Of a DNA stretch of 36,823 nucleotides, positions 26,923 through 34,886 are shown in pieces. Each line of letters begins with the position of its first letter. The stretch's first letter is position 1. The stretch spans positions 1-36,823 of the forward strand of contig JALWJZ010000096.1 of the NCBI GenBank assembly GCA_026996855.1, in the 5' to 3' direction. The stretch is from Anaerolineales bacterium (GTDB lineage Bacteria > Chloroflexota > Anaerolineae > Anaerolineales > DRMV01). A model generated the notes under the pieces. That model worked only from the letters and a program-made list of their open reading frames with translations. It made no database searches and had not been told where the DNA came from. A program made the position numbers and the translations under genes.

Positions 26923-27230
26923 CCGCCTCAAAAGATGGGCAATCATCTTGCTTTGGATACCGGGCCGCTGGCAAAGAGACAAATTGAGGGGCGACTTTTT
27001 TGCGGGCTACGATGCACTTGTCCTATTTTATCGGAGAATGGATGCAATTTATGCTTCATTTCTGAAGAGGTCGAACTTGAGGGGTTGTCTTGGCTGCCTT
27101 TGAGAGCCGGGTAAATGTAAGGGAGTTGTGAGACATTTGCAAGATGAATGTCAGTCAATTGAGGTTTTTAAGGTTAGAAAAAGATTATGGTAGAAAGCGC
27201 TCGGATGCAGGATCGTGTGAGGATTTTATC
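26923..27230 (+). other. Gap between genes B and C
   Basis: This 308-base stretch is AT-richer than the flanking genes. It holds no protein gene that I can support. The ORF-track start of gene C at 27144 lies in it, but has no ribosome site close by and codes for a sequence unlike the conserved domain that follows. TTGCGG/TATTTT with 18 bases between (27000-27029) is a weak candidate promoter. No terminator or repeat was seen. Confidence 0.4.
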
Positions 27231-28349
27231 ATGCAATGGTATCGCCGTTATGGGTGGGTGTACAATCCCTTTGCCCATCTGGATGCGGCCAAAGACCCGC
27301 ATCTGCTGGAATATCTATACCTGCCTCCCGCCCTGTATGGCGTGAAGGACGAAACCTCCCTCCTGGTCTTTGCCCCGGCCGGGGGTGGCAAGACGGCTTT
27401 GCGTATCGGCCTGGAACGAGAGGCCCTGATGGAACAGGGGGTGACCATCGTGTTGCCCGTGGTGCCCGAAAGGCCCTGGGAAACCCTGGACCACTTTTAT
27501 GAGGATGCGCTGCGGGTGCTGGCCCGCCGCTTGTGGTTGCAGGCCCTGTGGGGTGGCGAGGCGACGTGGCGCGCGTTGACGGCCACGGACCTGGCCTTTT
27601 TAGGGGGACTCTGGCATGCCTACCTGCCCTTCCGCCCCTTGCTGGAAGCCTGGGTGCGGAACCGGCAATGGGAGACTTTGGAACGCCATTTGCAGTTGCT
27701 CATACCCTCTTGGATGCCGGTTCCGGAGCAACTGGAAGGGTTTCTATCCTGGTATCGAAAGGCCCTGGAAGGGGCTTCGGGGCGGATTCCGGCCATACGG
27801 CAGGCTTTGTGGGATGGATTGGCGTTGCTGCGGGCACGTATGGGCGCGCAGCGGTTTTTTGTGTACGTGGATGGCCTGGATGCCTTCCCGGAAACCCGTA
27901 CCCCCCAGGCCGCGTTGGCCCAGTTACGGCCGGTGTTGGAGCATCTGGGCGAGTGGGAAGCCCGGGGCGTGTATCTGAAGGCCTTTCTCCCCGGTCCTGT
28001 TCCGGAGGGCGCGCATCTTCCTCTGGATTTCGTCGAGTTGGCCTGGGGCGAGGAAGACCTGATACGCATCCTGCAATTGCGCGTGCGTGCCGCCAGTCGG
28101 GGGGTGATGACCTCGCTGGATGCCGTTGCGGTTCCGGGCTTTCGCGAGGTGGAACGGTATCTGGTGCAACGCCTGCCCCCGAAGCGCGCCTGGCCCCGGG
28201 AACTCATCTACCTGACCCGTTGCTTGCTGGAGCAGGCCCAGGGACGCCGGCTCCGTCCCGAGTATCTGAACCAGGTTATGAGGGAGATAATGTTTGCATG
28301 GATACCTGCTTATGGTCCTGAAGGTTTTGGCGTGCAGGCGACCCTTTGA
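27231..28349 (+). CDS. P-loop ATPase, paralogue of gene B's NTPase domain (gene C)
   Basis: This 372-residue predicted cytoplasmic ATPase starts MQWYRRYGWVYNPF, an opening I associate with AAA-like ATPases. Walker A is APAGGGKT (Lys54) and Walker B FFVYVDGLD (Asp near 215). Gene B and this protein share the order PPA - D/E-x-S-LLV - P-loop - TALR. They also share a later block: RLPPEALRWTGEDMQALVEKR in B against LPLDFVELAWGEEDLIRIL here. Here the P-loop is intact and there is no DNA-binding domain. The start at 27231 is chosen for its TGAGGA 9 bases upstream; 27144 (401 aa) is the alternative. Its role, with B and D, is probably signal-dependent NTP hydrolysis; this is inference. Confidence 0.75.
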   Translation: MQWYRRYGWVYNPFAHLDAAKDPHLLEYLYLPPALYGVKDETSLLVFAPAGGGKTALRIGLEREALMEQGVTIVLPVVPERPWETLDHFYEDALRVLARRLWLQALWGGEATWRALTATDLAFLGGLWHAYLPFRPLLEAWVRNRQWETLERHLQLLIPSWMPVPEQLEGFLSWYRKALEGASGRIPAIRQALWDGLALLRARMGAQRFFVYVDGLDAFPETRTPQAALAQLRPVLEHLGEWEARGVYLKAFLPGPVPEGAHLPLDFVELAWGEEDLIRILQLRVRAASRGVMTSLDAVAVPGFREVERYLVQRLPPKRAWPRELIYLTRCLLEQAQGRRLRPEYLNQVMREIMFAWIPAYGPEGFGVQATL

Positions 28350-28375
28350 AATGCAGATTCAAATCGACAGGCCGC

Positions 28376-29644
28376 ATGAGTGGGATCCAGAAAATGGTGG
28401 AGAAAGCGCCTCTGTCGTACCAAAATGGTGATTTGGAAATGAAGCAAGTAGTAGAATTTACACCATATCACCCACAGGTGTTCCGCTGGCATCGGGGAGC
28501 GGTGAAAGCATGCGATACGATACTGGTTTGGTTGCAAAATTTTAGTCGGCATTATGTCAGGATTCTGCGTACGCCTGTGGGCATGGGAAAGAGTTGGCTG
28601 CAATTGCATCTCTGGCACTTGTTTGTTGGGGAGATAGGCGTTCCGAACACCATTGACGAAGCGGATAACTTTCAATCGTACCTTGAAAAGGTCCGTTCCC
28701 GTTACGGTGCCTTTTGGTCAATCGTCGTTGCTCCCGTGCCCATAGAGGGAGATTTCGAGGAAAAGAAAAAATATGCTTTTCGGAAAAGGCCAAAAGGCGT
28801 GCTTTGGGTGAGTAAAGAACATCCGGAAAAAGACCCCAATTGGTTGGACGGTTTGACCCGTTTTCTGGCGAAGGAATTCGGCTTGTGGGTTTCTGGGGGC
28901 ACCGAAAACGAAGCCCTTTTCATTCAGAATTTGACCAAAGTGTTGCGGGAGCGGGAGAGGCCCCTGGTTTTGATGGTGGACGGTCTGGACGAGTTGTCCG
29001 ATGATACCCTCGCGCAATTTGAAAGACTGGTTTTGGTGCCTTTCTTGGCTACAAGAGTGCCCCTGCTGCTCAGCCTGCGGGAAGGCCGGGACCCCATCTG
29101 GCGACGGGACGAATTGCGCAGGGCCGGAGAAATCCCTTTGGGCAAACCCGGGGAAGAAGAAGTTCCTAAATTTATCGAGGGTCTCTCTGAGGAAGACAGA
29201 AAACGAATTATCACATATACCGCTCGCGTTCCTTTCCTTCTGGATGCAGCGGCTCAATGCAAGACAAAGTATTTCGGGCAGAAATTTTGGTCTCAAATTT
29301 GGCAGGATGATGAGGTGCTACAAGCATGGCGTAGGTGTTTGAAATGGTCCTGGTTGCGCAGGGCCTTTGGTCCTTTGTTGAAAGTAACCAACGGTGAAGA
29401 GGTTCTCGAATGGAAGACCTATTATAGAGAGCGTGAGCAGGTGCCTCTGTCCGCTTGGTTGAAGATTTTGGAAATGGTGGTCGAAAAAGTCGAGGCCCGT
29501 GCATTCGAGCCAGCGGAGATAACTTCCCCTGAGATTCGGGACCCCTGGAGCGTGGTGCACCTGCTCCAGAAGCGAGGACTGCTGCGGTGGACCCGCAGCC
29601 AGGCTTGGGTTTTGGATGAGGGTATGGTTGCCGTTCTTGGGTGA
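28376..29644 (+). CDS. NTPase of STAND/AAA type (gene D)
   Basis: This protein of about 422 residues has a P-loop-like RTPVGMGKSW (Lys72) and a clear Walker B with second acid LVLMVDGLDEL (Asp202, Glu206). It is followed by VPLLLSLREGRD, resembling a sensor strand. The VDGLD motif is shared with gene C. The last 40 residues (VVHLLQKRGLLRWTRSQAWVLDEG) look like a small winged helix, as in many STAND proteins. The longest frame begins with a TTG at 28346 overlapping the gene C stop; I use the ATG at 28376, but neither has a convincing Shine-Dalgarno and 28394 or 28439 are possible. It is AT-richer than C. Function unknown. Confidence 0.7.
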   Translation: MSGIQKMVEKAPLSYQNGDLEMKQVVEFTPYHPQVFRWHRGAVKACDTILVWLQNFSRHYVRILRTPVGMGKSWLQLHLWHLFVGEIGVPNTIDEADNFQSYLEKVRSRYGAFWSIVVAPVPIEGDFEEKKKYAFRKRPKGVLWVSKEHPEKDPNWLDGLTRFLAKEFGLWVSGGTENEALFIQNLTKVLRERERPLVLMVDGLDELSDDTLAQFERLVLVPFLATRVPLLLSLREGRDPIWRRDELRRAGEIPLGKPGEEEVPKFIEGLSEEDRKRIITYTARVPFLLDAAAQCKTKYFGQKFWSQIWQDDEVLQAWRRCLKWSWLRRAFGPLLKVTNGEEVLEWKTYYREREQVPLSAWLKILEMVVEKVEARAFEPAEITSPEIRDPWSVVHLLQKRGLLRWTRSQAWVLDEGMVAVLG

Positions 29645-29837
29645 ACAAGGTCTCAGTTTGGGCAGCTTTTGCAGGCGGGCCTTTTTGGAATGCTTTGGTC
29701 GGACCGGCTCCGGGGCCAACATCGGCCTACGGTCGTCCGCCTTTGAAGTCTTCGGCGACTTTTGAGTGTCCCCTTATGAATCCCAGGATATATCTATGGT
29801 ATGATTGAAGCGAGACGTTTTTGAGGGAGGGGATTGG

Positions 29838-32800
29838 ATGCGGGTACCAGTTGGTTTTCGCCGTTTGACCGAAATGGTGGGCCGCCAAGACGTGGTACGG
29901 GACCTGGAACAGGCCCTGGAAACGGTCCAGGACCAGCGGGGGGTTCAGGTGGTCTTTCTCATGGGGAAAGGTGGTTATGGCAAGACCTATCTGCTGGAGC
30001 AGATGTTGCGGAAGTGGCGCGACAAATATGCTTATGTGTTGCTGCCGGACCGGGTGGTGGATTTGTACGATGTCGTGACCCACACGGTAGAAGGCTTCGT
30101 CGAGCAATTGATGGCGGCTTTTGATTCGGCATGGGAGGACCCCATGCTGGCCCCCCATTATCGCCGCTACCAGGACGTCCGCGCCCGCCTGGCCCGGGCT
30201 CGTTTGCAAGGCGACGCGGCCCGGATTCGGGACGCCCGACAGGCGTATCAGAACCAGGTGAAATCCATTTTTCGGGAAATCAGCCGCACCCTGCCCCTGG
30301 TCTGGATGCTGGACACCGCGGAGCGCTGGGTCTACCGTACCGGGCCGGGGGAGGATGACGTGACGCTGGCCGAGGCCTGGAACTGCCTCTGGAAATGGTT
30401 GCAAGACGAAACCCAGCGGCCCGAGTCCCTGCTTCTCATCATTGCCGGGCGGCCGCAACGCACCCGCGCCCTCCAGCGGGCCGTGCGCGAGAAGCGCGAT
30501 TTTTGCTGTGAACGGGACATTCTGCTCCGGCCCTTCACGGTGGAAGAAGTGGAAGCCTATTTACGCCAGGTGGAAATCGAACTGGAAGTGGAGGGTTTGG
30601 CCAGGGACGCGGCGCGCATCCACCGTTTGACCCAGGGTTCGCCCATCCGTTTGGGCGTTTTCGTGGACATGTATTTGCGCCGGCCACAAGAGGCGGAAGC
30701 CTTGCTGGAATCCGGGCGACCCGCGGACATGCTGGAATCTTTGTTCAACATGGCCCCCTGGTCCGAATTGTTGCGCTACCTGGGCGCGGCCGCGCGCGGG
30801 CTGTCGCCGGGCCTGTTGGCTTATTTGGAGAAACCGGGCACGGATTTGCCCTCCGAGGAGGAAATCCAGCGGGCCAGACGCAAATTGGAGGCCGCTCGAA
30901 ACATGGTGTTTATCAAAGTCCGGCCTTTGTACGGGGAAGACCATTTCTTCCTGCACGACGAAGTGTACGATTGGGTGCGGGAATTGCTGTTCCGTGAAGA
31001 AGTCCACCGAACCGAACGCGGGCCTGAAAGGAGCGAATCAACGCGTCTGGAACGCCTGTTGGCGGCGGCCGCGGACTTTGTGGTGAAGCATCGTTTGGAG
31101 CGGGAAATCTGGGGTAAGTTGCGGAACTTGTATGCCCGCATCGCCGAAGGCGGCCATGGCCACGGGGAAGAGGTTCAAAACGCTGCAGCACTGTGGGAAC
31201 AACAAACCCGCCTGGAGGCCTGGCGCCGGCAGGCCTACGCCGACGTGGTCTATTACCGCCTCCGCAGCAAACCGAGCGCCGGCATGCGGCGGGTTTTGCG
31301 CATGCTGTGGGAGGCCCGAAGTTTGAAGCGGGACGACATCGTGCGAGCCTTGTTCGTGGAACTCTCCGAATACTGGCACGATTTGATTGAAGAAGAAGGG
31401 AAGGACCGGCCCTGGTTCCCCCTGCCCACCGAGGAAAAACGTTATTACATCACGGGCTTGATGAAATTGCGACCTTTATGGGAAGCCGCGACGCTTCGTC
31501 GTCGTCTTGAAGGGGTGTTGGAACAAGTGCGGGGCGATTTGGAGCAATGGATGGAGACGGCTTTGCCCCGGTTGGAAGAAAAACACGCGCAAACGCTTCG
31601 CGTGATTTTGGAATCTTTGCTGGATTTGGCCGCGAGTGATGAGAAAATCCGCGATGGAAAGTTGGACGAAGTCTTGCAGACGTTGCGCAACGCGTTGAAC
31701 CGGGTGCATGCATTGCGAGGGTCTTCCGAAGACCCTTTTCTCCGTTGGTGGCGATATTTCCTGGAGGGCGTCATCAATCGGGTGATGGGCTATGCGTATG
31801 CCCGTGAAAAAGCCTGGTCTGTGGCTATCGAGCGGTATACCGAGGCTTTCAACCTGCTTCGGAACGCGGTCTTCTATCTGGAAGAAGCCATTGCCGCCAA
31901 CGACGGCGCCTTTGCCCTGGCCCATGTGGGGGCATTCGAACGGGCAGAGCGTTTCGTGCTCTATGCCTTGAGTTTACGCTTGAAAATGGGGCTGGGGTTG
32001 TTCTACGGATTGAGCCTGAACACCCGGGCGCGTATCAATCTTTTGCAGGGTTCCTTTTGGGACGCAGTACAGGATTCTACCGCGGCCTTGCGGGTCTTCC
32101 AGGCCGTAGAGTACCGTCGGGGCGAAGGGCTGGCTCATCTGGCCCTGGCCGAGGCCTACCGCCGATTGGGCAACCAGGAGTTCCGCTCTTTGGAGCAGCG
32201 TCGTGAATTCTTGCAAAACGCCCAGGAACACGCCCAAAAGGCCCTGGACATCTTTACCCATGAAGTGGACGAAGTGCTACGGCGCCTGGAGGCCTACGAC
32301 CAACTGGCCCGGGCCTTGCGCCAGTTGTACCGCTTGTCTCGAGATGCTGACCAACCCGATGAGCGCTTGAAACGCAAAGCCCTGCGCACCTTCCAGGTGG
32401 TGCGCCGTATGGCGCAGGAAATGAAACTACCCGTTTACGAAGTGCAGGCCCTGGTGGGCGAAATGTGGTTGCGCTTCCACACCGGCGAAGGGGTGGCCTC
32501 GTTGTTGAAAGAAATTCATCGAATTATCGTTGAACGCTGCCCTCAAGCCCAGGATGTGCCGGAATGGGTAAAAGCGCTTCAAGAGGGGCGGGTGTATGGT
32601 GGAATTTGTTCTTCCCTGGCGGGGGAATACGGCCGCGCCCTGGTCGTGGCGGCCTTGTATGCCTTGGATCACGGCCTCACAGCCGGCGCCGAAAAGAATA
32701 GCGAGTGGCTCCAAAAGGCCGCGCGGTCGGCTTTGTTGGGTCTGGAAATCCTTCAGCGAGCGCCGGGCCAGCATTACGTGCGCTGGCAGGCCGAAGAGCA

Positions 32801-32960
32801 CCTGGACAAACGCTTACGGCGCATGAATCCTGGGGAGTTGCGGGTTTTCATAACGGTTTTTTGCGAGGTGGCCCAGGAGCTGGGGCTCGCTTTTGAGGAG
32901 ACCCGCCTGTACAAACTTTTGGTAGAAGGCGGGTTGTGGGGTAATGGGCATTGTTGGTAG
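29838..32960 (+). CDS. Large STAND-like NTPase with helical-repeat C-terminus (gene E)
   Basis: In this 1040-residue protein the NTPase begins at once (RLTEMVGRQDVVRDLEQAL). Walker A is GKGGYGKT (residues 43-50), Walker B LPLVWMLDTAERW (Asp near 158), and the strand LLLIIAGRPQR resembles the STAND sensor. A winged-helix-like segment follows near residues 340-400 (EDHFFLHDEVYDWVRELLF). Residues 430-1040 are almost entirely helical with TPR-like pairs (AHLALAEAYRRLG, AQEHAQKALDIF), as in signal-sensing arms of MalT/Apaf-like proteins. No effector domain and no HTH of LuxR type are present, so any output must come from another protein. GGGAGGGG precedes the ATG at 29838 (the ORF-track TTG at 29805 is less likely). 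A 193-base gap without a gene separates it from D. Confidence 0.8.
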   Translation: MRVPVGFRRLTEMVGRQDVVRDLEQALETVQDQRGVQVVFLMGKGGYGKTYLLEQMLRKWRDKYAYVLLPDRVVDLYDVVTHTVEGFVEQLMAAFDSAWEDPMLAPHYRRYQDVRARLARARLQGDAARIRDARQAYQNQVKSIFREISRTLPLVWMLDTAERWVYRTGPGEDDVTLAEAWNCLWKWLQDETQRPESLLLIIAGRPQRTRALQRAVREKRDFCCERDILLRPFTVEEVEAYLRQVEIELEVEGLARDAARIHRLTQGSPIRLGVFVDMYLRRPQEAEALLESGRPADMLESLFNMAPWSELLRYLGAAARGLSPGLLAYLEKPGTDLPSEEEIQRARRKLEAARNMVFIKVRPLYGEDHFFLHDEVYDWVRELLFREEVHRTERGPERSESTRLERLLAAAADFVVKHRLEREIWGKLRNLYARIAEGGHGHGEEVQNAAALWEQQTRLEAWRRQAYADVVYYRLRSKPSAGMRRVLRMLWEARSLKRDDIVRALFVELSEYWHDLIEEEGKDRPWFPLPTEEKRYYITGLMKLRPLWEAATLRRRLEGVLEQVRGDLEQWMETALPRLEEKHAQTLRVILESLLDLAASDEKIRDGKLDEVLQTLRNALNRVHALRGSSEDPFLRWWRYFLEGVINRVMGYAYAREKAWSVAIERYTEAFNLLRNAVFYLEEAIAANDGAFALAHVGAFERAERFVLYALSLRLKMGLGLFYGLSLNTRARINLLQGSFWDAVQDSTAALRVFQAVEYRRGEGLAHLALAEAYRRLGNQEFRSLEQRREFLQNAQEHAQKALDIFTHEVDEVLRRLEAYDQLARALRQLYRLSRDADQPDERLKRKALRTFQVVRRMAQEMKLPVYEVQALVGEMWLRFHTGEGVASLLKEIHRIIVERCPQAQDVPEWVKALQEGRVYGGICSSLAGEYGRALVVAALYALDHGLTAGAEKNSEWLQKAARSALLGLEILQRAPGQHYVRWQAEEHLDKRLRRMNPGELRVFITVFCEVAQELGLAFEETRLYKLLVEGGLWGNGHCW

Positions 32961-33146
32961 TTTATTTGCCGGACAATTGAGGTGTACACGTTGACAAACA
33001 TAAGTGGCGTGCTCATTTTGCAACAAAGATTGGAAATTAGTAAGGGGAAGGGAGGGGCGTTATCTCAATGCGACTGCGCCCCGCCCAGCCCTTCCGCGCG
33101 GTGGCCCCAATGCGATTGCGCCTGCACCCCCGCGGGCGAAGGCGCT

Positions 33147-34451
33147 GTGCTGGCGCTGGATACCGCTACCCATGCCCTGCGCCGGGCCGAGCCTGTGGTC
33201 ACCGCCGGGCTGCCGGGGGGCTACACCGCGTTCCTCAGCCCCTATGAGCCCTTTGGCCGGGTAGCGGTGCTGGACCCTCGCGCGGTCCAGGTGTGGCACC
33301 GCCTCCCCCAGGGCACCTTTCGGCCCCAGGACCTGCCCGCGGCGCACCGGGACCTGTTGGAGCCCATGCGCATGGCCGGCCTGGTGGTGCCCGCGGAGGC
33401 CCGGCCCGCGCCCCTGTGGCAGGGGCCGCCTCCGGTGCGCACCTACTGGGTGGAACTCACCCCCGCGTGCAATCTGCGCTGCCCCTACTGCTACGTGGAC
33501 AAACAGGGCCCCGTGCTCTCGGTGGAGGTGGCCCGCGCCTTTTTGGCCTCCGTCTTCCAGCAGGCCCGGCAGGAGGGCGGCGAGGTCTACCTCAAATTTG
33601 CGGGCGGTGAGCCTACTTTGGTCTGGGAGCGCCTGGTGGAAATCCATCGCCTGGCCGCGGCCCTGGCCCGGGAGGCCAACGTGCCCTACCGCCCCGGCCT
33701 GCTCACCAACGCCACCCGCCTGACGCCGGAGCGTCTGGACTGGCTGGCCCGGGAAGGGTTTTCCCTGATGGTGTCCATCGACGGCGTGGGCGCCTTCCAC
33801 GACCACACCCGGGCGCTGCCCCTCCAGGGCCGGGGCACCTTCGAGCAGGTGGACGCGGCCATTCGCCAGGCCCGGGCGCGCGACCTGCCCTTGAGCCTGA
33901 GCCACACCGTGACCCGGCTCAACGTGGCCGGCCTGGTGGATTTCGTGGCGTACGCGGTGGAGGTGGGCGCGGCCTTCAACCTCAACTTCTACCGGCCGCC
34001 TCAATGGCCCCACCCCCTGGCTCCCGATTTGGAGGAACTCACCGAGCACCTCCACCGGGCCATGGACTGGCTGGAAGCCCACCTGCCGCCGTACCGCATC
34101 ATCGACGGCTTGCTGGACCGGGCCCGCTTCGACTATCCCCACCAGCATGCCTGTGCCGCGGGGCATACCTACTTTGCCCTGGGGGCCCGGGGCCAGGTGG
34201 CTTCCTGTCCCATGCTTCTGGGGCGGGAAGGGGCGTCCGTCGCGGCGCCGCGGGTGGAGGAGAAACCCGATTGTGCCTCGTGCCCCTGGCGGTACTGGTG
34301 CGGCGGAGGTTGTCCGGTGCTGGCCCAAGCGGCCGCGGGGGACATAGGCGCCGCCTCGCCCTACTGCCCGGTGTACCGCTCCCTGTACCCCCGCCTGGTG
34401 CGGCTGGAAGGCCTGCGGGTGCTGCAAACGGTGGGCGCAGCCGTTGCATAA
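33147..34451 (+). CDS. Radical SAM/SPASM-domain protein (start uncertain)
   Basis: This enzyme binds a [4Fe-4S] cluster through CNLRCPYCY and uses S-adenosylmethionine. GGEPTL, TNAT and SIDGVGAFHDHTR are typical of the SPASM/anaerobic-maturase branch, which modifies peptides or proteins. The C-terminal SPASM region supplies auxiliary-cluster cysteines (CAAGHTYFAL, SCPM, CASCPWRYWCGGGCP, YCPVYR). An N-terminal region of about 80 residues resembles a precursor-recognition (PqqD/RRE-like) domain (LSPYEPFGRVAVLDPRAVQVWHRL...LEPMRMAGLVVP). The in-frame start is unclear: I use the GTG at 33147; the track gives 32982. A better Shine-Dalgarno (GGGAGGGG) belongs to the ATG at 33068, which is out of frame. 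No precursor peptide gene was identified. It follows gene E on the same strand and precedes the groE promoter. Confidence 0.8.
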   Translation: MLALDTATHALRRAEPVVTAGLPGGYTAFLSPYEPFGRVAVLDPRAVQVWHRLPQGTFRPQDLPAAHRDLLEPMRMAGLVVPAEARPAPLWQGPPPVRTYWVELTPACNLRCPYCYVDKQGPVLSVEVARAFLASVFQQARQEGGEVYLKFAGGEPTLVWERLVEIHRLAAALAREANVPYRPGLLTNATRLTPERLDWLAREGFSLMVSIDGVGAFHDHTRALPLQGRGTFEQVDAAIRQARARDLPLSLSHTVTRLNVAGLVDFVAYAVEVGAAFNLNFYRPPQWPHPLAPDLEELTEHLHRAMDWLEAHLPPYRIIDGLLDRARFDYPHQHACAAGHTYFALGARGQVASCPMLLGREGASVAAPRVEEKPDCASCPWRYWCGGGCPVLAQAAAGDIGAASPYCPVYRSLYPRLVRLEGLRVLQTVGAAVA

Positions 34452-34480
34452 GAGTTTCGTAAGAACCCCTCCGCCATACC

Positions 34481-34510
34481 TTGACACCTTTTCCGGCCCT
34501 CGGTTAACAT
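34481..34510 (+). promoter_or_regulatory. Promoter of groESL
   Basis: A consensus -35 TTGACA (34481-34486) is followed after 18 bases by TAACAT (34505-34510), or after 17 by TTAACA. The start site should fall around 34517, about 12 bases before the CIRCE operator. Confidence 0.75.
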
Positions 34511-34528
34511 GAGGGCCGGATATTCGTT

Positions 34529-34555
34529 TTAGCACTCGAAGGGCGAGAGTGCTAA
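34529..34555 (+). promoter_or_regulatory. CIRCE operator (HrcA binding site) of groESL
   Basis: TTAGCACTC - 9 bases - GAGTGCTAA is a perfect match to the CIRCE inverted repeat. It sits in the groES leader just downstream of the promoter, so the operon is expected to be repressed by HrcA and released on heat shock. Confidence 0.97.
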
Positions 34556-34578
34556 ATCCCCCTTGAAGGAGGCAAGCC

Positions 34579-34884
34579 ATGGCCACCGAATTGCGCCCCT
34601 TAGGGAATCGCGTTGTGGTCAAACCCATCGAACAGGAAGAGCGCACGCCCAGCGGCTTGGTGCTTCCCGAGACCGCCAAGGAAAAGCCCCAAGAGGGTGA
34701 AGTGCTGGCCGTAGGCCCCGGCGAGTGGGCCGAGGACGGCAAGACCCGCATCCCCGTGGAAGTGAAGGTGGGTGACCGGGTCATTTTCGCCAAGTATGCC
34801 GGCACCGAGGTGAAAGTGGACGGCGAAAAACTGCTCATCCTGCGGGAGAGCGACATCCTGGCCATCGTGGAGCGCAAGGAATAG
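34579..34884 (+). CDS. groES: Co-chaperonin GroES (Hsp10)
   Basis: This 101-residue protein begins [20 protein letters not shown], has the mobile loop [20 protein letters not shown] that docks on GroEL, and ends with [18 protein letters not shown]. Seven copies cap the GroEL cavity. The ATG has GAAGGAGG 9 bases upstream. It is the first gene of the CIRCE-controlled operon; a 145-base spacer with heptamer repeats separates it from groEL, longer than usual for this pair. Confidence 0.98.
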   Translation: MATELRPLGNRVVVKPIEQEERTPSGLVLPETAKEKPQEGEVLAVGPGEWAEDGKTRIPVEVKVGDRVIFAKYAGTEVKVDGEKLLILRESDILAIVERKE

Positions 34885-34886
34885 CC

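Noticed and set aside
23591-32960. Known phage-defence system (for example AVAST-like) or prophage
   Set aside because: NTPases are present, but I see no effector nuclease, protease, TIR, reverse transcriptase, integrase or phage structural gene, so naming a known system is not justified.
33060-34877. 605-aa minus-strand ORF opposite the radical SAM gene and groES
   Set aside because: It runs antisense across two recognisable genes and through the CIRCE promoter region; no family resemblance.
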